Of a stretch of 53,602 nucleotides of DNA, positions 42,983-50,798 are shown piece by piece. Each line of letters begins with the position of its first letter. Position 1 is the first letter of the stretch. The DNA is taken from positions 1 to 53,602 of the forward strand of contig BQIW01000022.1 of assembly GCA_021604105.1 (NCBI GenBank), written 5' to 3'. The DNA comes from Nitrospirales bacterium. GTDB taxonomy: Bacteria; Nitrospirota; Nitrospiria; Nitrospirales; UBA8639. Below the pieces are notes generated by a model. It was not told the origin of the DNA. It did not search any database and saw nothing but the letters and a program-made list of their open reading frames with translations. Position numbers and translations under genes: made by a program.

Positions 42983-43417
42983 ATGAGACTTTTAATTCTA
43001 CTCTTTATCTTGATGGGACCCCTTCCCGGATTCGACCACCTATGGATGACTGAGGCAAAAGCCCAATCAGGTCCTGCCTCCCAAATGGCTACCACCGAAC
43101 CACCTTCGGTGTCTAGTGATGAAACGATCAAAGCGGATCCGGTTTGCGACCCGAGCCGCCGGCCAAAAATTACAAAAATTGAACCCGACGAGTTTCAAGC
43201 AGGTGCTAAAGTAGTCATTATTGGAGAAAATTTTGGACAAAAAAAGGAATGCCTCCACACGGTCACGTTCGGATACGAAAATGCAAAGGAATTCACACTT
43301 AAGGGCAATGAGAGAATAGAAGCGACGGCGCCCGACAACCTTTCACCAGGAATGGTTTTTGTGAATGTGGAGACCGGTGGTGGTTCCGTAAGGTCCGCGG
43401 TACTCATCAAGAAATAA
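42983..43417 (+). CDS. IPT/TIG-domain secreted protein
   Basis: The 144-residue protein has a signal peptide (about residues 1-28, ending AKAQ) and one IPT/TIG immunoglobulin-like domain (about 60-144, KITKIEPDEFQAGAKVVIIG with GENFG, then TAPDNLSPGMVFVNVET). Two Cys in the mature protein could form a disulfide. A partner is suggested by its place between the two related cytochromes. GAGAGGAATTCCG precedes the ATG. Confidence 0.85.
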   Translation: MRLLILLFILMGPLPGFDHLWMTEAKAQSGPASQMATTEPPSVSSDETIKADPVCDPSRRPKITKIEPDEFQAGAKVVIIGENFGQKKECLHTVTFGYENAKEFTLKGNERIEATAPDNLSPGMVFVNVETGGGSVRSAVLIKK

Positions 43418-43544
43418 GGAATAGATCCTACCCGTGGCGGATGAGAAGTGACCAAGGGCAAAAGATACACGGGAGAACAGAAGATCTCAATTGGCATCAA
43501 CACCCCCTCATGATGATAGGCAGGCCCCCTAGGTTTTTGAAAAT

Positions 43545-43931
43545 ATGCGTCCCAAAGCATTCATCATGATTACCACCAAAATAAAACAATTGAACTTATC
43601 CGTGAGAGCGGTCATCGTCTCGACAGTCATGGGCCTGATACCTTTCCTCCCGGCTTTCGCCATAGAAGAGCAGGCCCAATCCGGCAAAGCGCTTTTCCAA
43701 CAATATTGCCAAGATTGCCATGGTACTCAGAGGGACGGAAGAGGCCCCCTCCGTCCTTTCCTGGAACAGGATCCTGCCAATTTGACCTCGCAAATGACAC
43801 AGGACAAAACCGACCAGGAACTCTTTTCCATGATCAAAACAGGTGGAGGCGAAATGCATGGTTGGACGGACACCTTCACTGATGAACAGGTCCTGGACCT
43901 AGTGCAATACATCCGTGCGTTCTCCCCGTAA
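43545..43931 (+). CDS. Periplasmic monohaem cytochrome c
   Basis: The 128-residue protein has a hydrophobic signal segment (about residues 20-40) and one haem site, CQDCH at 55-59, with the axial Met in GEMHGWTD. It resembles the cytochrome at 42492 in layout and the MHGW segment. The ribosome-binding site is weak; the ATG at 43566 is an alternative start. It probably relays electrons in the periplasm with the other cytochrome. Confidence 0.9.
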   Translation: MRPKAFIMITTKIKQLNLSVRAVIVSTVMGLIPFLPAFAIEEQAQSGKALFQQYCQDCHGTQRDGRGPLRPFLEQDPANLTSQMTQDKTDQELFSMIKTGGGEMHGWTDTFTDEQVLDLVQYIRAFSP

Positions 43932-43980
43932 CATCTTCTTCGCACAGCATCGCTGTACAGGATGGAGCGTGTGGCAGCAC

Positions 43981-44247
43981 TCACCTACCCCAACCCCAAT
44001 CAAGATACACGACGTTGAGGAGCGTTGAGAGAGTCGTCAACGTCACCCCGATCCAAGCAAAATTCCTGAAACTCAAAGGGTAACCTTCCTGCTCCGCCCC
44101 CCGGAAATAAATCATCACATGACTAGGCGCAGCAAGAATCCTCGGATTACCCGCAATCCTACTTCCGACAACCAAAGCCAGTAAGCCCGTAAGGGCACCA
44201 CCGGCCTTGGACACCAGAGGTCGCTGAGAATTCCCGATTGTGCTCAA
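43981..44247 (-). CDS. Hypothetical 88-residue protein with two hydrophobic segments
   Basis: This minus-strand frame, starting at TTG 44247 just after an in-frame stop, has two hydrophobic segments (ALTGLLALVVGSRIAG and WIGVTLTTLSTLLNVVYLDW). No ribosome-binding site is seen and no family is recognised. It may be a fragment or chance ORF, but its composition is protein-like. Confidence 0.35.
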   Translation of the reverse strand: MSTIGNSQRPLVSKAGGALTGLLALVVGSRIAGNPRILAAPSHVMIYFRGAEQEGYPLSFRNFAWIGVTLTTLSTLLNVVYLDWGWGR

Positions 44248-44408
44248 GAATTATTCAGAGAATAGGAAATTATGCAAACGAAACGTCATTGGAAAACCTA
44301 GCAGAATGCCACGCATCGCTCACCCTCTCTGCCTCGTTGATGAGGATGCGCGCGAACCGAATAGATTGCCGGTGGGGCACGATTTTTTGTCCACGATTCT
44401 CTGGTGTC

Positions 44409-45686
44409 CTACCATCTATCGAGAAATTTTATGATATCGTCTTGGATATCCGGGGTCGTGACCAAGTCGGTATGTCCAACCTCATAGTTCCGTATGGTGG
44501 GTTGCAAGCTCTGACGAAAGGCTTCCGGAAGCCAAGCGGATGACACCGTCACTGTTCCATCTCCATCCGCAAAGACAGTGGGATGATTCCCTGCAGGACC
44601 TCCAGCTATCGGGTCGGGATCCTCAAACAACAGGGAATCAGAACCCTTACCAGGCTTTCCCGTCCACACCCCTTTGGCCAATGTCGATGTGCCTTTCGCA
44701 TACAGGTACAAAAAGGAGAGTTGATGCGGGCTTCGCATAGAGAGAGGTGCGTGAAGACGTTCCAAAAATTGTTCCGATCGATGAAGCCAAAAGGACAGGT
44801 AGGCGGCACGCCCATCAACGATTTCTTTGGGTAAGGAGTATTTTTTCTTGAGCAGTCCCCATTCGGACTGTCGCCACTGTCCGGCATTTCTGATCACCCC
44901 GTGCAAGGGCTTCAGTTCCGGAGTAAGCAGTTCATCAGACTCGGCAATCGGTAAAAGATAGTAACTGGCCGGGAAAGACGCATAAGCCTCGTAGCTAAGC
45001 AGAGAGGAGTTCCAACCGAAGGTCGCCCCATAGTTCATGTTTCGAAACGAGTTCATGGCTCCAAGGAATGGCACACCGGCCATCACCACGCGGCGGATCT
45101 CCCCTGCTCCCTCCCAGGTCTCCACGGCAGTGTCAATATTCTGTGTGCCATACCGTAAATAGTAGCTGACAATCAGGCCACCCATACTATGGGCGACAAC
45201 GGAAAGATCTTTTTTCCCTTGGTCCCGAAGCCTGCGGATAAGGCGATCAAAACTTCGCACCGCGTCCATCAGGTCCCCCCGCCAATCATACGTAAAAGGA
45301 ATCACCTCCCCGCCCGGTTGGTTGGAGTCCCGCAATCGGACCAGCAGGGAGCCATACACGTCAATGGAGTAGAAAGGCGGGACGACGCGAAACGTATCAA
45401 AGATGCCATCAGGCTGCAGATCCATCGATCCTTTTAATCCCAACCCGGGCACAGGAATGGTTAACGACTGATCTCCAAACAGCACCTCGCTGAGCGTAAT
45501 AAACACCAGTCTGCCATCCGACTCTCGAACCAACCGCGTCCCATAATAGCCAGGTACGACAATGACTGCTGAATCCACATTTTCCGTATGATCAGGCGTG
45601 AAGTCTGATTTCAGACTACAGCCTGATAACATCATGATCCCCATTAGTAACGGCAGACCTTTCATGAAGAATTTGATATTTCGCAT
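44409..45686 (-). CDS. LCAT-like alpha/beta-hydrolase lipoprotein
   Basis: The 425-residue protein starts MRNIKFFMKG and carries a lipobox LSGC (Cys23), so it should be a lipoprotein. The alpha/beta hydrolase fold has an oxyanion region VIVVPGYYGTRLV, a nucleophile elbow VVAHSMGGLIVSYYL and the late Asp and His in FADGDGTVTVSSAW and NYEVGHTDLV. The layout and the PFTYDWRGDL segment resemble lecithin:cholesterol acyltransferase relatives (LCAT family), which act on lipid esters. A longer start at 45749 would bury the lipobox. Confidence 0.85.
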   Translation of the reverse strand: MRNIKFFMKGLPLLMGIMMLSGCSLKSDFTPDHTENVDSAVIVVPGYYGTRLVRESDGRLVFITLSEVLFGDQSLTIPVPGLGLKGSMDLQPDGIFDTFRVVPPFYSIDVYGSLLVRLRDSNQPGGEVIPFTYDWRGDLMDAVRSFDRLIRRLRDQGKKDLSVVAHSMGGLIVSYYLRYGTQNIDTAVETWEGAGEIRRVVMAGVPFLGAMNSFRNMNYGATFGWNSSLLSYEAYASFPASYYLLPIAESDELLTPELKPLHGVIRNAGQWRQSEWGLLKKKYSLPKEIVDGRAAYLSFWLHRSEQFLERLHAPLSMRSPHQLSFLYLYAKGTSTLAKGVWTGKPGKGSDSLLFEDPDPIAGGPAGNHPTVFADGDGTVTVSSAWLPEAFRQSLQPTIRNYEVGHTDLVTTPDIQDDIIKFLDRW

Positions 45687-45840
45687 ACAGTTAGAGGAAC
45701 CCCCGAAACATCCCGGGCGAAAAGAAAGTGAATCGAAGCGGATCACCAAGGGTGGACCAAAAGCAGTAGGCGGGAGGAAACGATCTTCAGCACCACCATG
45801 ATGTAAGGGTTTCGTTGATGGCCTTTACACCAGAAATCAG

Positions 45841-48732
45841 CTAATCCAACCCGTTATGACGGCTTTTGAATAGAGCACAAATGGCTTGATAGAGTTCCGT
45901 GACGGTGCCATTTTTCTGCAGATACTCGACCGCACCGGCATCGAGCATCGCCGCTCGAATCTCCGTCTCATCATTCATGGACAAACCAATGACTTTAATA
46001 GCCGGCCATTGCCGACAAATCTCCCTGGTGGCCTCGATGCCGTTGAGGTTTGGCATATTGTTATCCATCACGACGACATCCGGTTTGAGTTGAGAGACAA
46101 CCATCACCGCTTCCTCTCCGTCATTGGCATCTCCCACCATCTCCAAATCCTGATATTGCTCCAGCAATTTTTGCATGCCTTTTCGAAACATCACATGGTC
46201 GTCGACTAACAACACCCGGATTCGTGGTTTTTCTGATGTGTGTCCGGGACTAGGGATCTTTTCAAATTGTGAATGGATGGCCCCTTGTTCAGCCCAAGTC
46301 GCCTGTTCAGAAAATGCTTTGCGCGGCGGCGTGTTCACCTTTGCCGGGATCGATCCATGAGTGGGCAACACCAGCTTCACACAGGTGCCTTTCCCTGAAG
46401 CCGAAGTAAGCTCCACCCGTCCACCCATTGCTTCCATCCGCTCCTGCACCGCGAATAATCCCAGATGACCGGGTTCCATGCCTTGCTGCAACGCATCGGC
46501 ATGCATTCCCGTTCCGCGATCCTCCACCGCAATCCACACCTCGCCCCCCTGTCCCGAAGACATTCGAACAGTCGCCTCATACACGCCCGCATGCTTGAGC
46601 ACGTTAAATAATAATTCGCGGACCGACTGGAACAACAGGATCACCCGGTCCTCGGACAGATGGCTGGCCTGATAATCACTGATATGGACCTCCACCCGTA
46701 GACCATGTTTTTCCATTCTCTCGGCCAGCCACTTCAATGACACCGCCAAACCGGTTTCATACAGGGCGGGGGGACTCAGTTCCGCGATGGTCGTTCGCGA
46801 ATAGGTCAACGCCTGCTGCAGCACGTCTTCCAATTCCCCGGTCAGAATCTCTGCCTCCGGTGAGAGCGGTACATGCTCCTTCAATTCACGTAATTTCATT
46901 CTTCCCACCACCAGCAATTGTACGAGATAATCATGTAAATCACTCGCCAGCTTTCGACGCTGATGCTCTTCCGTCAAACTGAGTTGTGAGGCCAAAGAAC
47001 GCAGCCGATTCTTGGAAGACAGCAACTCTCGGGTTCGTGTTTGCACACGGTCTTCCAACTCATCCTTCCATCGGCGCAATTCCTGCTCAGCCTGCTTACG
47101 CTGGGTAATATCCTGAAAAACGATGACGACTCCCACAATTTTGTCGTGTTGGTCACGCAGGGGTGAGGAGGAAAAAGATACCGGGAAGTAGCTCCCGTCT
47201 TTTCTGATAAAGGTATCCTCGAAGTCTCTCAAGACGTTGCCGTTGCGTAAGACTTGAAAGCCTGCACATTCTTCTATGGGAAATGGTGACCCGTCCGGAT
47301 ACTTGTAATGTGCCATCTGGTGCATCGAGCGCCCCAACAATTCTCCGGATGTCCATCCCAATAATCGTTCCGCCTCCGGATTCACATAAGTGACGAGACC
47401 CTTCGAGTCGATGGTGTACAGACCCTCCCCCATATTCATCATAATGGTTTGATTCAGCGCTAAAAGGCGGCGCGCCTCACTCTCGCTCTCCAGGAGCAAC
47501 TGCTCAGCCTGCTTCCGTGCGGTGATGTCAATAGCCATTCCACCGATCAGGGCTGGCCGGCCATCGGACCCCAGTATGGGAAATTTACTCACGATCGAAT
47601 GATGGAGCATCCCATCCTGATGCTTGAGCGTCTCGACCACCTGCACACCCGATTCGCTGATTAACGCCTGTCGGTCGTTCTCTTTAAATCGAGCAGCGAC
47701 GTCACGGGGAAATATGTCTTCGTCGGTTTTTCCATAGAGTCGTTCACGTGGAGTTTGAAACACCAATTCCGCAGGCTCATTGGCGTACACATAATGTCCC
47801 TGTAAATCCTTGATCCAGGCCAGACCGGGCATATGTTGCATGAATTTGTTGAAACGGTGTTCGCTCTCCCGCAAGGCTTGCTCGGCTTGCGTACGGTCTT
47901 CCACATCAATACACCTGCCGATCCATTCCCGCACCGTACCGTCCGCACTCCGGATCGGCACACCCCGCGCTTCGACATGACGATAGGCATTGCTTGAGGC
48001 ATGCCACAACCGGCCGAAAAATTCAAAGAGCGTTTCAGAAACGCACGCCGCATTCCACATATGTTGAATGGTCTCCCGGTCATCGGGATGAATAGCCTTG
48101 CTCCAGCCGAATTCCCGCAGTTGTTCCCAGGACTGGCCGGTATAGGCGGTCCAGGCCTGTTGGGGCGTCACGAACCGGCCCTTGGCATCGGTGGTCCAGA
48201 CCATAGACGTGATCGCCGCCGTCAGCGAACGGTATCGCTCCTCGCTTTCGCGCAGAGCCTCTTCCGCACGTTTTCGTTGAGTAATGTCCGTCAGGGTTAC
48301 CACTATGCGATCAAACGATTGATCAGGGGGAGGAAAGGTGATGGAGAACAAGACATGGAGACGGACACCCCGCAGCGTTTTCAGAACCGTTTCCGATTCA
48401 AAAAACTGTTGATGTTCAGCAATGCTGACCAATTCCTCAAGAAAGACCAGGTGGGTCTCCGGCAGAAAAATGTGATGAAGCGATTGCAAGAGTTCCACAC
48501 GGCTTGTCGCACCAAACATCGTGACAGAAGCCGGGTTCACATCGAGAATACTGACAAGTCCAATCGCTCGCTCCACCACATCCGGATGTTCAATAAAATA
48601 GCCTCGAAAATCTCTCACGCCTTCCGCAGCAAGGCCATCGATCAAGGCTTTGACGCGGCTGAAATCTTCCTCCCAGATGGAAATTCCCACTCCCTCAATA
48701 ATTTTGCGGCAATGCTCTTCAATCATGGGCAA
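45841..48732 (-). CDS. Hybrid sensor kinase with multiple PAS domains and C-terminal receiver
   Basis: The 963-residue cytoplasmic protein has an N-terminal degenerate PAS-like region (about residues 1-150), then three PAS/PAC modules (about 165-290, 292-415 and 430-550, each ending DITxRKQAEQ-like). A coiled-coil leads to a NarX-type HisKA_3 dimerisation domain with the phospho-His in RRKLASDLHDYLVQLLVVGR. The HATPase domain has SVRELLFNVLKHAG and EDRGTGMHAD. A receiver domain (about 838-958) carries the phosphorylated Asp in VVVMDNNMPNLNG. No DNA-binding output follows. The start may be TTG 48732 (AAGGGCTACG upstream) or ATG 48726. Confidence 0.92.
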   Translation of the reverse strand: MPMIEEHCRKIIEGVGISIWEEDFSRVKALIDGLAAEGVRDFRGYFIEHPDVVERAIGLVSILDVNPASVTMFGATSRVELLQSLHHIFLPETHLVFLEELVSIAEHQQFFESETVLKTLRGVRLHVLFSITFPPPDQSFDRIVVTLTDITQRKRAEEALRESEERYRSLTAAITSMVWTTDAKGRFVTPQQAWTAYTGQSWEQLREFGWSKAIHPDDRETIQHMWNAACVSETLFEFFGRLWHASSNAYRHVEARGVPIRSADGTVREWIGRCIDVEDRTQAEQALRESEHRFNKFMQHMPGLAWIKDLQGHYVYANEPAELVFQTPRERLYGKTDEDIFPRDVAARFKENDRQALISESGVQVVETLKHQDGMLHHSIVSKFPILGSDGRPALIGGMAIDITARKQAEQLLLESESEARRLLALNQTIMMNMGEGLYTIDSKGLVTYVNPEAERLLGWTSGELLGRSMHQMAHYKYPDGSPFPIEECAGFQVLRNGNVLRDFEDTFIRKDGSYFPVSFSSSPLRDQHDKIVGVVIVFQDITQRKQAEQELRRWKDELEDRVQTRTRELLSSKNRLRSLASQLSLTEEHQRRKLASDLHDYLVQLLVVGRMKLRELKEHVPLSPEAEILTGELEDVLQQALTYSRTTIAELSPPALYETGLAVSLKWLAERMEKHGLRVEVHISDYQASHLSEDRVILLFQSVRELLFNVLKHAGVYEATVRMSSGQGGEVWIAVEDRGTGMHADALQQGMEPGHLGLFAVQERMEAMGGRVELTSASGKGTCVKLVLPTHGSIPAKVNTPPRKAFSEQATWAEQGAIHSQFEKIPSPGHTSEKPRIRVLLVDDHVMFRKGMQKLLEQYQDLEMVGDANDGEEAVMVVSQLKPDVVVMDNNMPNLNGIEATREICRQWPAIKVIGLSMNDETEIRAAMLDAGAVEYLQKNGTVTELYQAICALFKSRHNGLD

Positions 48733-49220
48733 ACGTAGCCCTTACCAGTTGTGAACTTGTACGGGTTCATCTCGACAGACTTTCCACAGACGATACGTCC
48801 GGAAAAAGATGGCAAGAAAGATTCGAGCGTTTTGGGAAAATTGGAAGGAAGGACTGCCAGGCTTGGAGTGGGAGGAGATCTTGCAGAGTACCATCCATGG
48901 CTATGCTTCCTACAGGAATCTGGCCGTACTCCGGAAATGCCCTTTCAAGATGTTGTCACGGACGCCTAAATCAGGGAGATCTCACAACACTGCCCGTTCG
49001 CCTTTTCAATGATGGGGGATGCGCGGATATTGTAAAATGTTCCCGCTATTAAACACAATCTGCGTTGATCCGGGAATTCCAACGAACACGGTCAAATTAG
49101 GAGGGACCAAGTGGCGGAATGAAAGGAAAAATCGCTATGGAATCCCAATCAAAACGAAGAGCGGCAACAGGTTCGACCCGATACATCCTGCGTCAACACA
49201 TCAAAGCGCAAACACCTTTT
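48733..49220. other. Intergenic region, weak ORFs only
   Basis: These 488 bases hold short frames at 48751, 48809 and 49119 with no known family. The frame at 49119 (MKGKIAMESQ) has AGGAGGG at some distance and runs into repeat A copy 5, which would truncate it. I do not assign a gene. Confidence 0.4.
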
Positions 49221-49366
49221 GGGTCTGTTGAAAAAAGCCGCCAGCGGCGTTCTCGCCATTTTCCCGTGCTCACGTACTCAGCGTACGCTCCGCGCGTACA
49301 AACGGCTGCGGCCTTACTGGACCGACCCTTCGGGAAGACTCAGGGCATGCTTTTTTGAACCGACCC
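49221..49366 (-). repeat. Dispersed palindromic repeat, family A, copy 5
   Basis: The 146-base copy has terminal inverted repeats GGGTCTGTTGAAAAAAG and CTTTTTTGAACCGACCC (15 of 17 match). The core GCCGCCAGCGGCGTTCTCGC and GTGCTCACGTACTCAGCG is inverted relative to copy 1. About 25 extra bases (GACCCTTCGGGAAGACTCAG) are inserted near its right end compared with copy 3. Confidence 0.85.
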
Positions 49367-49466
49367 GGAGCCTTTGAGGAGGAATCTCATCCTAAGCAAA
49401 TTTGCTCTTGAACATCCTTATTATTCAACACTCCCCTTTTCTGCCTGTGACATCCTGATCGACCGA

Positions 49467-49634
49467 CTAGGTTTCTTCATCGCCCTCGAGACAATTGGTA
49501 CATTCATCCAATTTTGGGTCGCCATGACGGCTACAAAAATGACGGGCGCATTGCCGGCAGGTCATAAAACTCATTCGGATTAACTCAGCATCTTCACACA
49601 CATAACAATTCTTTTCTCGTTTCGCTTTTGGCAT
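49467..49634 (-). CDS. 55-residue Cys-rich zinc-binding-like protein (paralogue 1)
   Basis: The ATG at 49634 has GGAAGGAGAAAAGCA upstream. The product begins MPKAKREKNCYVCEDAEL and has seven Cys and two adjacent His positions in CYVC, CRQC, RHFC, HGDP and DECTNCLEG, an arrangement like a treble-clef or cross-brace zinc site. It is 36/55 identical to the gene at 53428-53595. The two genes share direction and bracket the helicase-GTPase segment. No known family is assigned. Confidence 0.85.
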   Translation of the reverse strand: MPKAKREKNCYVCEDAELIRMSFMTCRQCARHFCSRHGDPKLDECTNCLEGDEET

Positions 49635-49929
49635 TGCTTTTCTCCTTCCATGGCAATCGGCTCAAAGAATTTCAGACATGGGGCGCACGCGCAACGCCCC
49701 GAAGACACAAATACGGCGCCAGCACTTTTAGTGTGTCATGGCCAGGAGTGGCCTTAGACCATCTTCATACAATTGGCATGAGTGTCAGGGAGGGCGTGCA
49801 TCTCGCAATGACGAGGGGAGCGGACGCTGATCCGTAACAGGGAGGGGGAGCCTACCGCATGATCGAACCTTCTGGCAATGCTTAACAACCGTTGACAGCT
49901 CTTCCCCCTACAAGATGGAGGGGAGGCAA

Positions 49930-50133
49930 AATTCCCCGAGGCCTTGGCCTCGTGCAGAGAATGGGTTTATAATCCATTATCCCCGTTCGAAAGACATCTC
50001 AGCCCTTCTGCGGCATCTCGATTGGGATTGCGATCCAACGGATCGCTTAATTTTTCAGGCAGCGCGTCATTTTCGATTGCAAATTGTCGACATTTTGGGT
50101 ATGTCTATCCATCCTGAACGGATGCCTGTTTGA
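49930..50133 (+). pseudogene. Remnant of a VapC-like PIN-domain toxin
   Basis: In one plus-strand frame the segment reads LLRHLDWDCDPTDRLIFQAA, then RHFRLQIVD. This matches the C-terminal PIN motif of VapC toxins, where DP.DRL..A.A with the metal-binding Asp is conserved. The N-terminal part of the domain and the antitoxin gene are absent, so this looks like a decayed fragment. The match is short, hence moderate confidence. Confidence 0.45.
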
Positions 50134-50251
50134 AAACGTTCAACCTTGTTTATAGATATTCAGGAAAGGCAAAGACAGAAATTAATACAAACCAGGTAAT
50201 TCCCCTACGGTGGCCTTAACGAGTATGGCCACATGCCGGAAAAGAGCGTGA

Positions 50252-50278
50252 CATGGACCCGTTGTTTCCGGGTCCATG
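50252..50278. terminator. Perfect 10-base inverted repeat
   Basis: CATGGACCCG (50252-50261) and CGGGTCCATG (50269-50278) enclose a 7-base loop. No T run follows, so it could be an RNA hairpin or operator. It lies about 300 bases upstream of the zinc-ribbon gene. Confidence 0.5.
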
Positions 50279-50571
50279 CCAGCAATAGTTGGATCCCCGA
50301 GAGAGGGAAAACCGCTTCGCTCTCCATGTGCATTTCACAATCATCAATTGCAATTTTCTCAATGGTTCACAGAAGAGTCGGGAACAGGAAACCTTCCGGT
50401 ACAGCTCTGTCACCTGTGTATCGGTGGCTTTTTTCTCAATAGGAGTGATCTCGAGCTTCAGTCGTCGGTTATGCCCGACAGCAGATCAGGGAAGATCTCA
50501 GGGAAGGACTCGACCAGCATGAGACACCACCCTGTCACAACACATGTTTTTTCCAAGAAAGGAAGTTCTTT

Positions 50572-50796
50572 ATGGCCTGTAAGCGATGTGGGGGACTGAT
50601 TGTGAAAGAGTCCGTCTATGATAGAGAGGGCAGCAGTCAGTTAGTCCTCATGGACCGTTGCCTCCAATGCGGCAACATTGAGGATCCCGTGAGTGCGAGG
50701 AATCGTTCAAAATCGCCCGTTCCTTCATCACAAAAGGGTAAAGCCCGTCGGATCCCTGAGCATCCCAGGACTCCACTGGAGATGGCCGAAGGGTAA
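50572..50796 (+). CDS. Small zinc-ribbon protein
   Basis: The 74-residue protein has a two-CxxC zinc-ribbon: Cys3/Cys6 in CKRCGG and Cys30/Cys33 in CLQCGN. A basic, Pro-rich tail follows. The start has AAAGGAAGTTCTTT. It ends two bases before the SF2 helicase gene, so the two are almost certainly transcribed together. A role in nucleic-acid binding is likely from the fold, but the target is unknown. Confidence 0.75.
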   Translation: MACKRCGGLIVKESVYDREGSSQLVLMDRCLQCGNIEDPVSARNRSKSPVPSSQKGKARRIPEHPRTPLEMAEG

Positions 50797-50798
50797 AT

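Larger units (their letters stand above)
49635..50571. other. Intergenic region with a PIN-domain remnant and a hairpin
   Basis: This 937-base gap holds a VapC-like remnant (49930-50133) and a perfect hairpin (50252-50278), listed separately. No whole gene is visible; the other short frames have poor start contexts. Confidence 0.5.

Noticed and set aside
48001-48738. 245-codon plus-strand frame across the PAS kinase gene
   Set aside because: Antisense to a well-supported multi-domain kinase; no domain of its own.
49845-49900. GGGAGGGGGAGCCTACCGCATG as a possible gene start
   Set aside because: The frame is only eight codons long.
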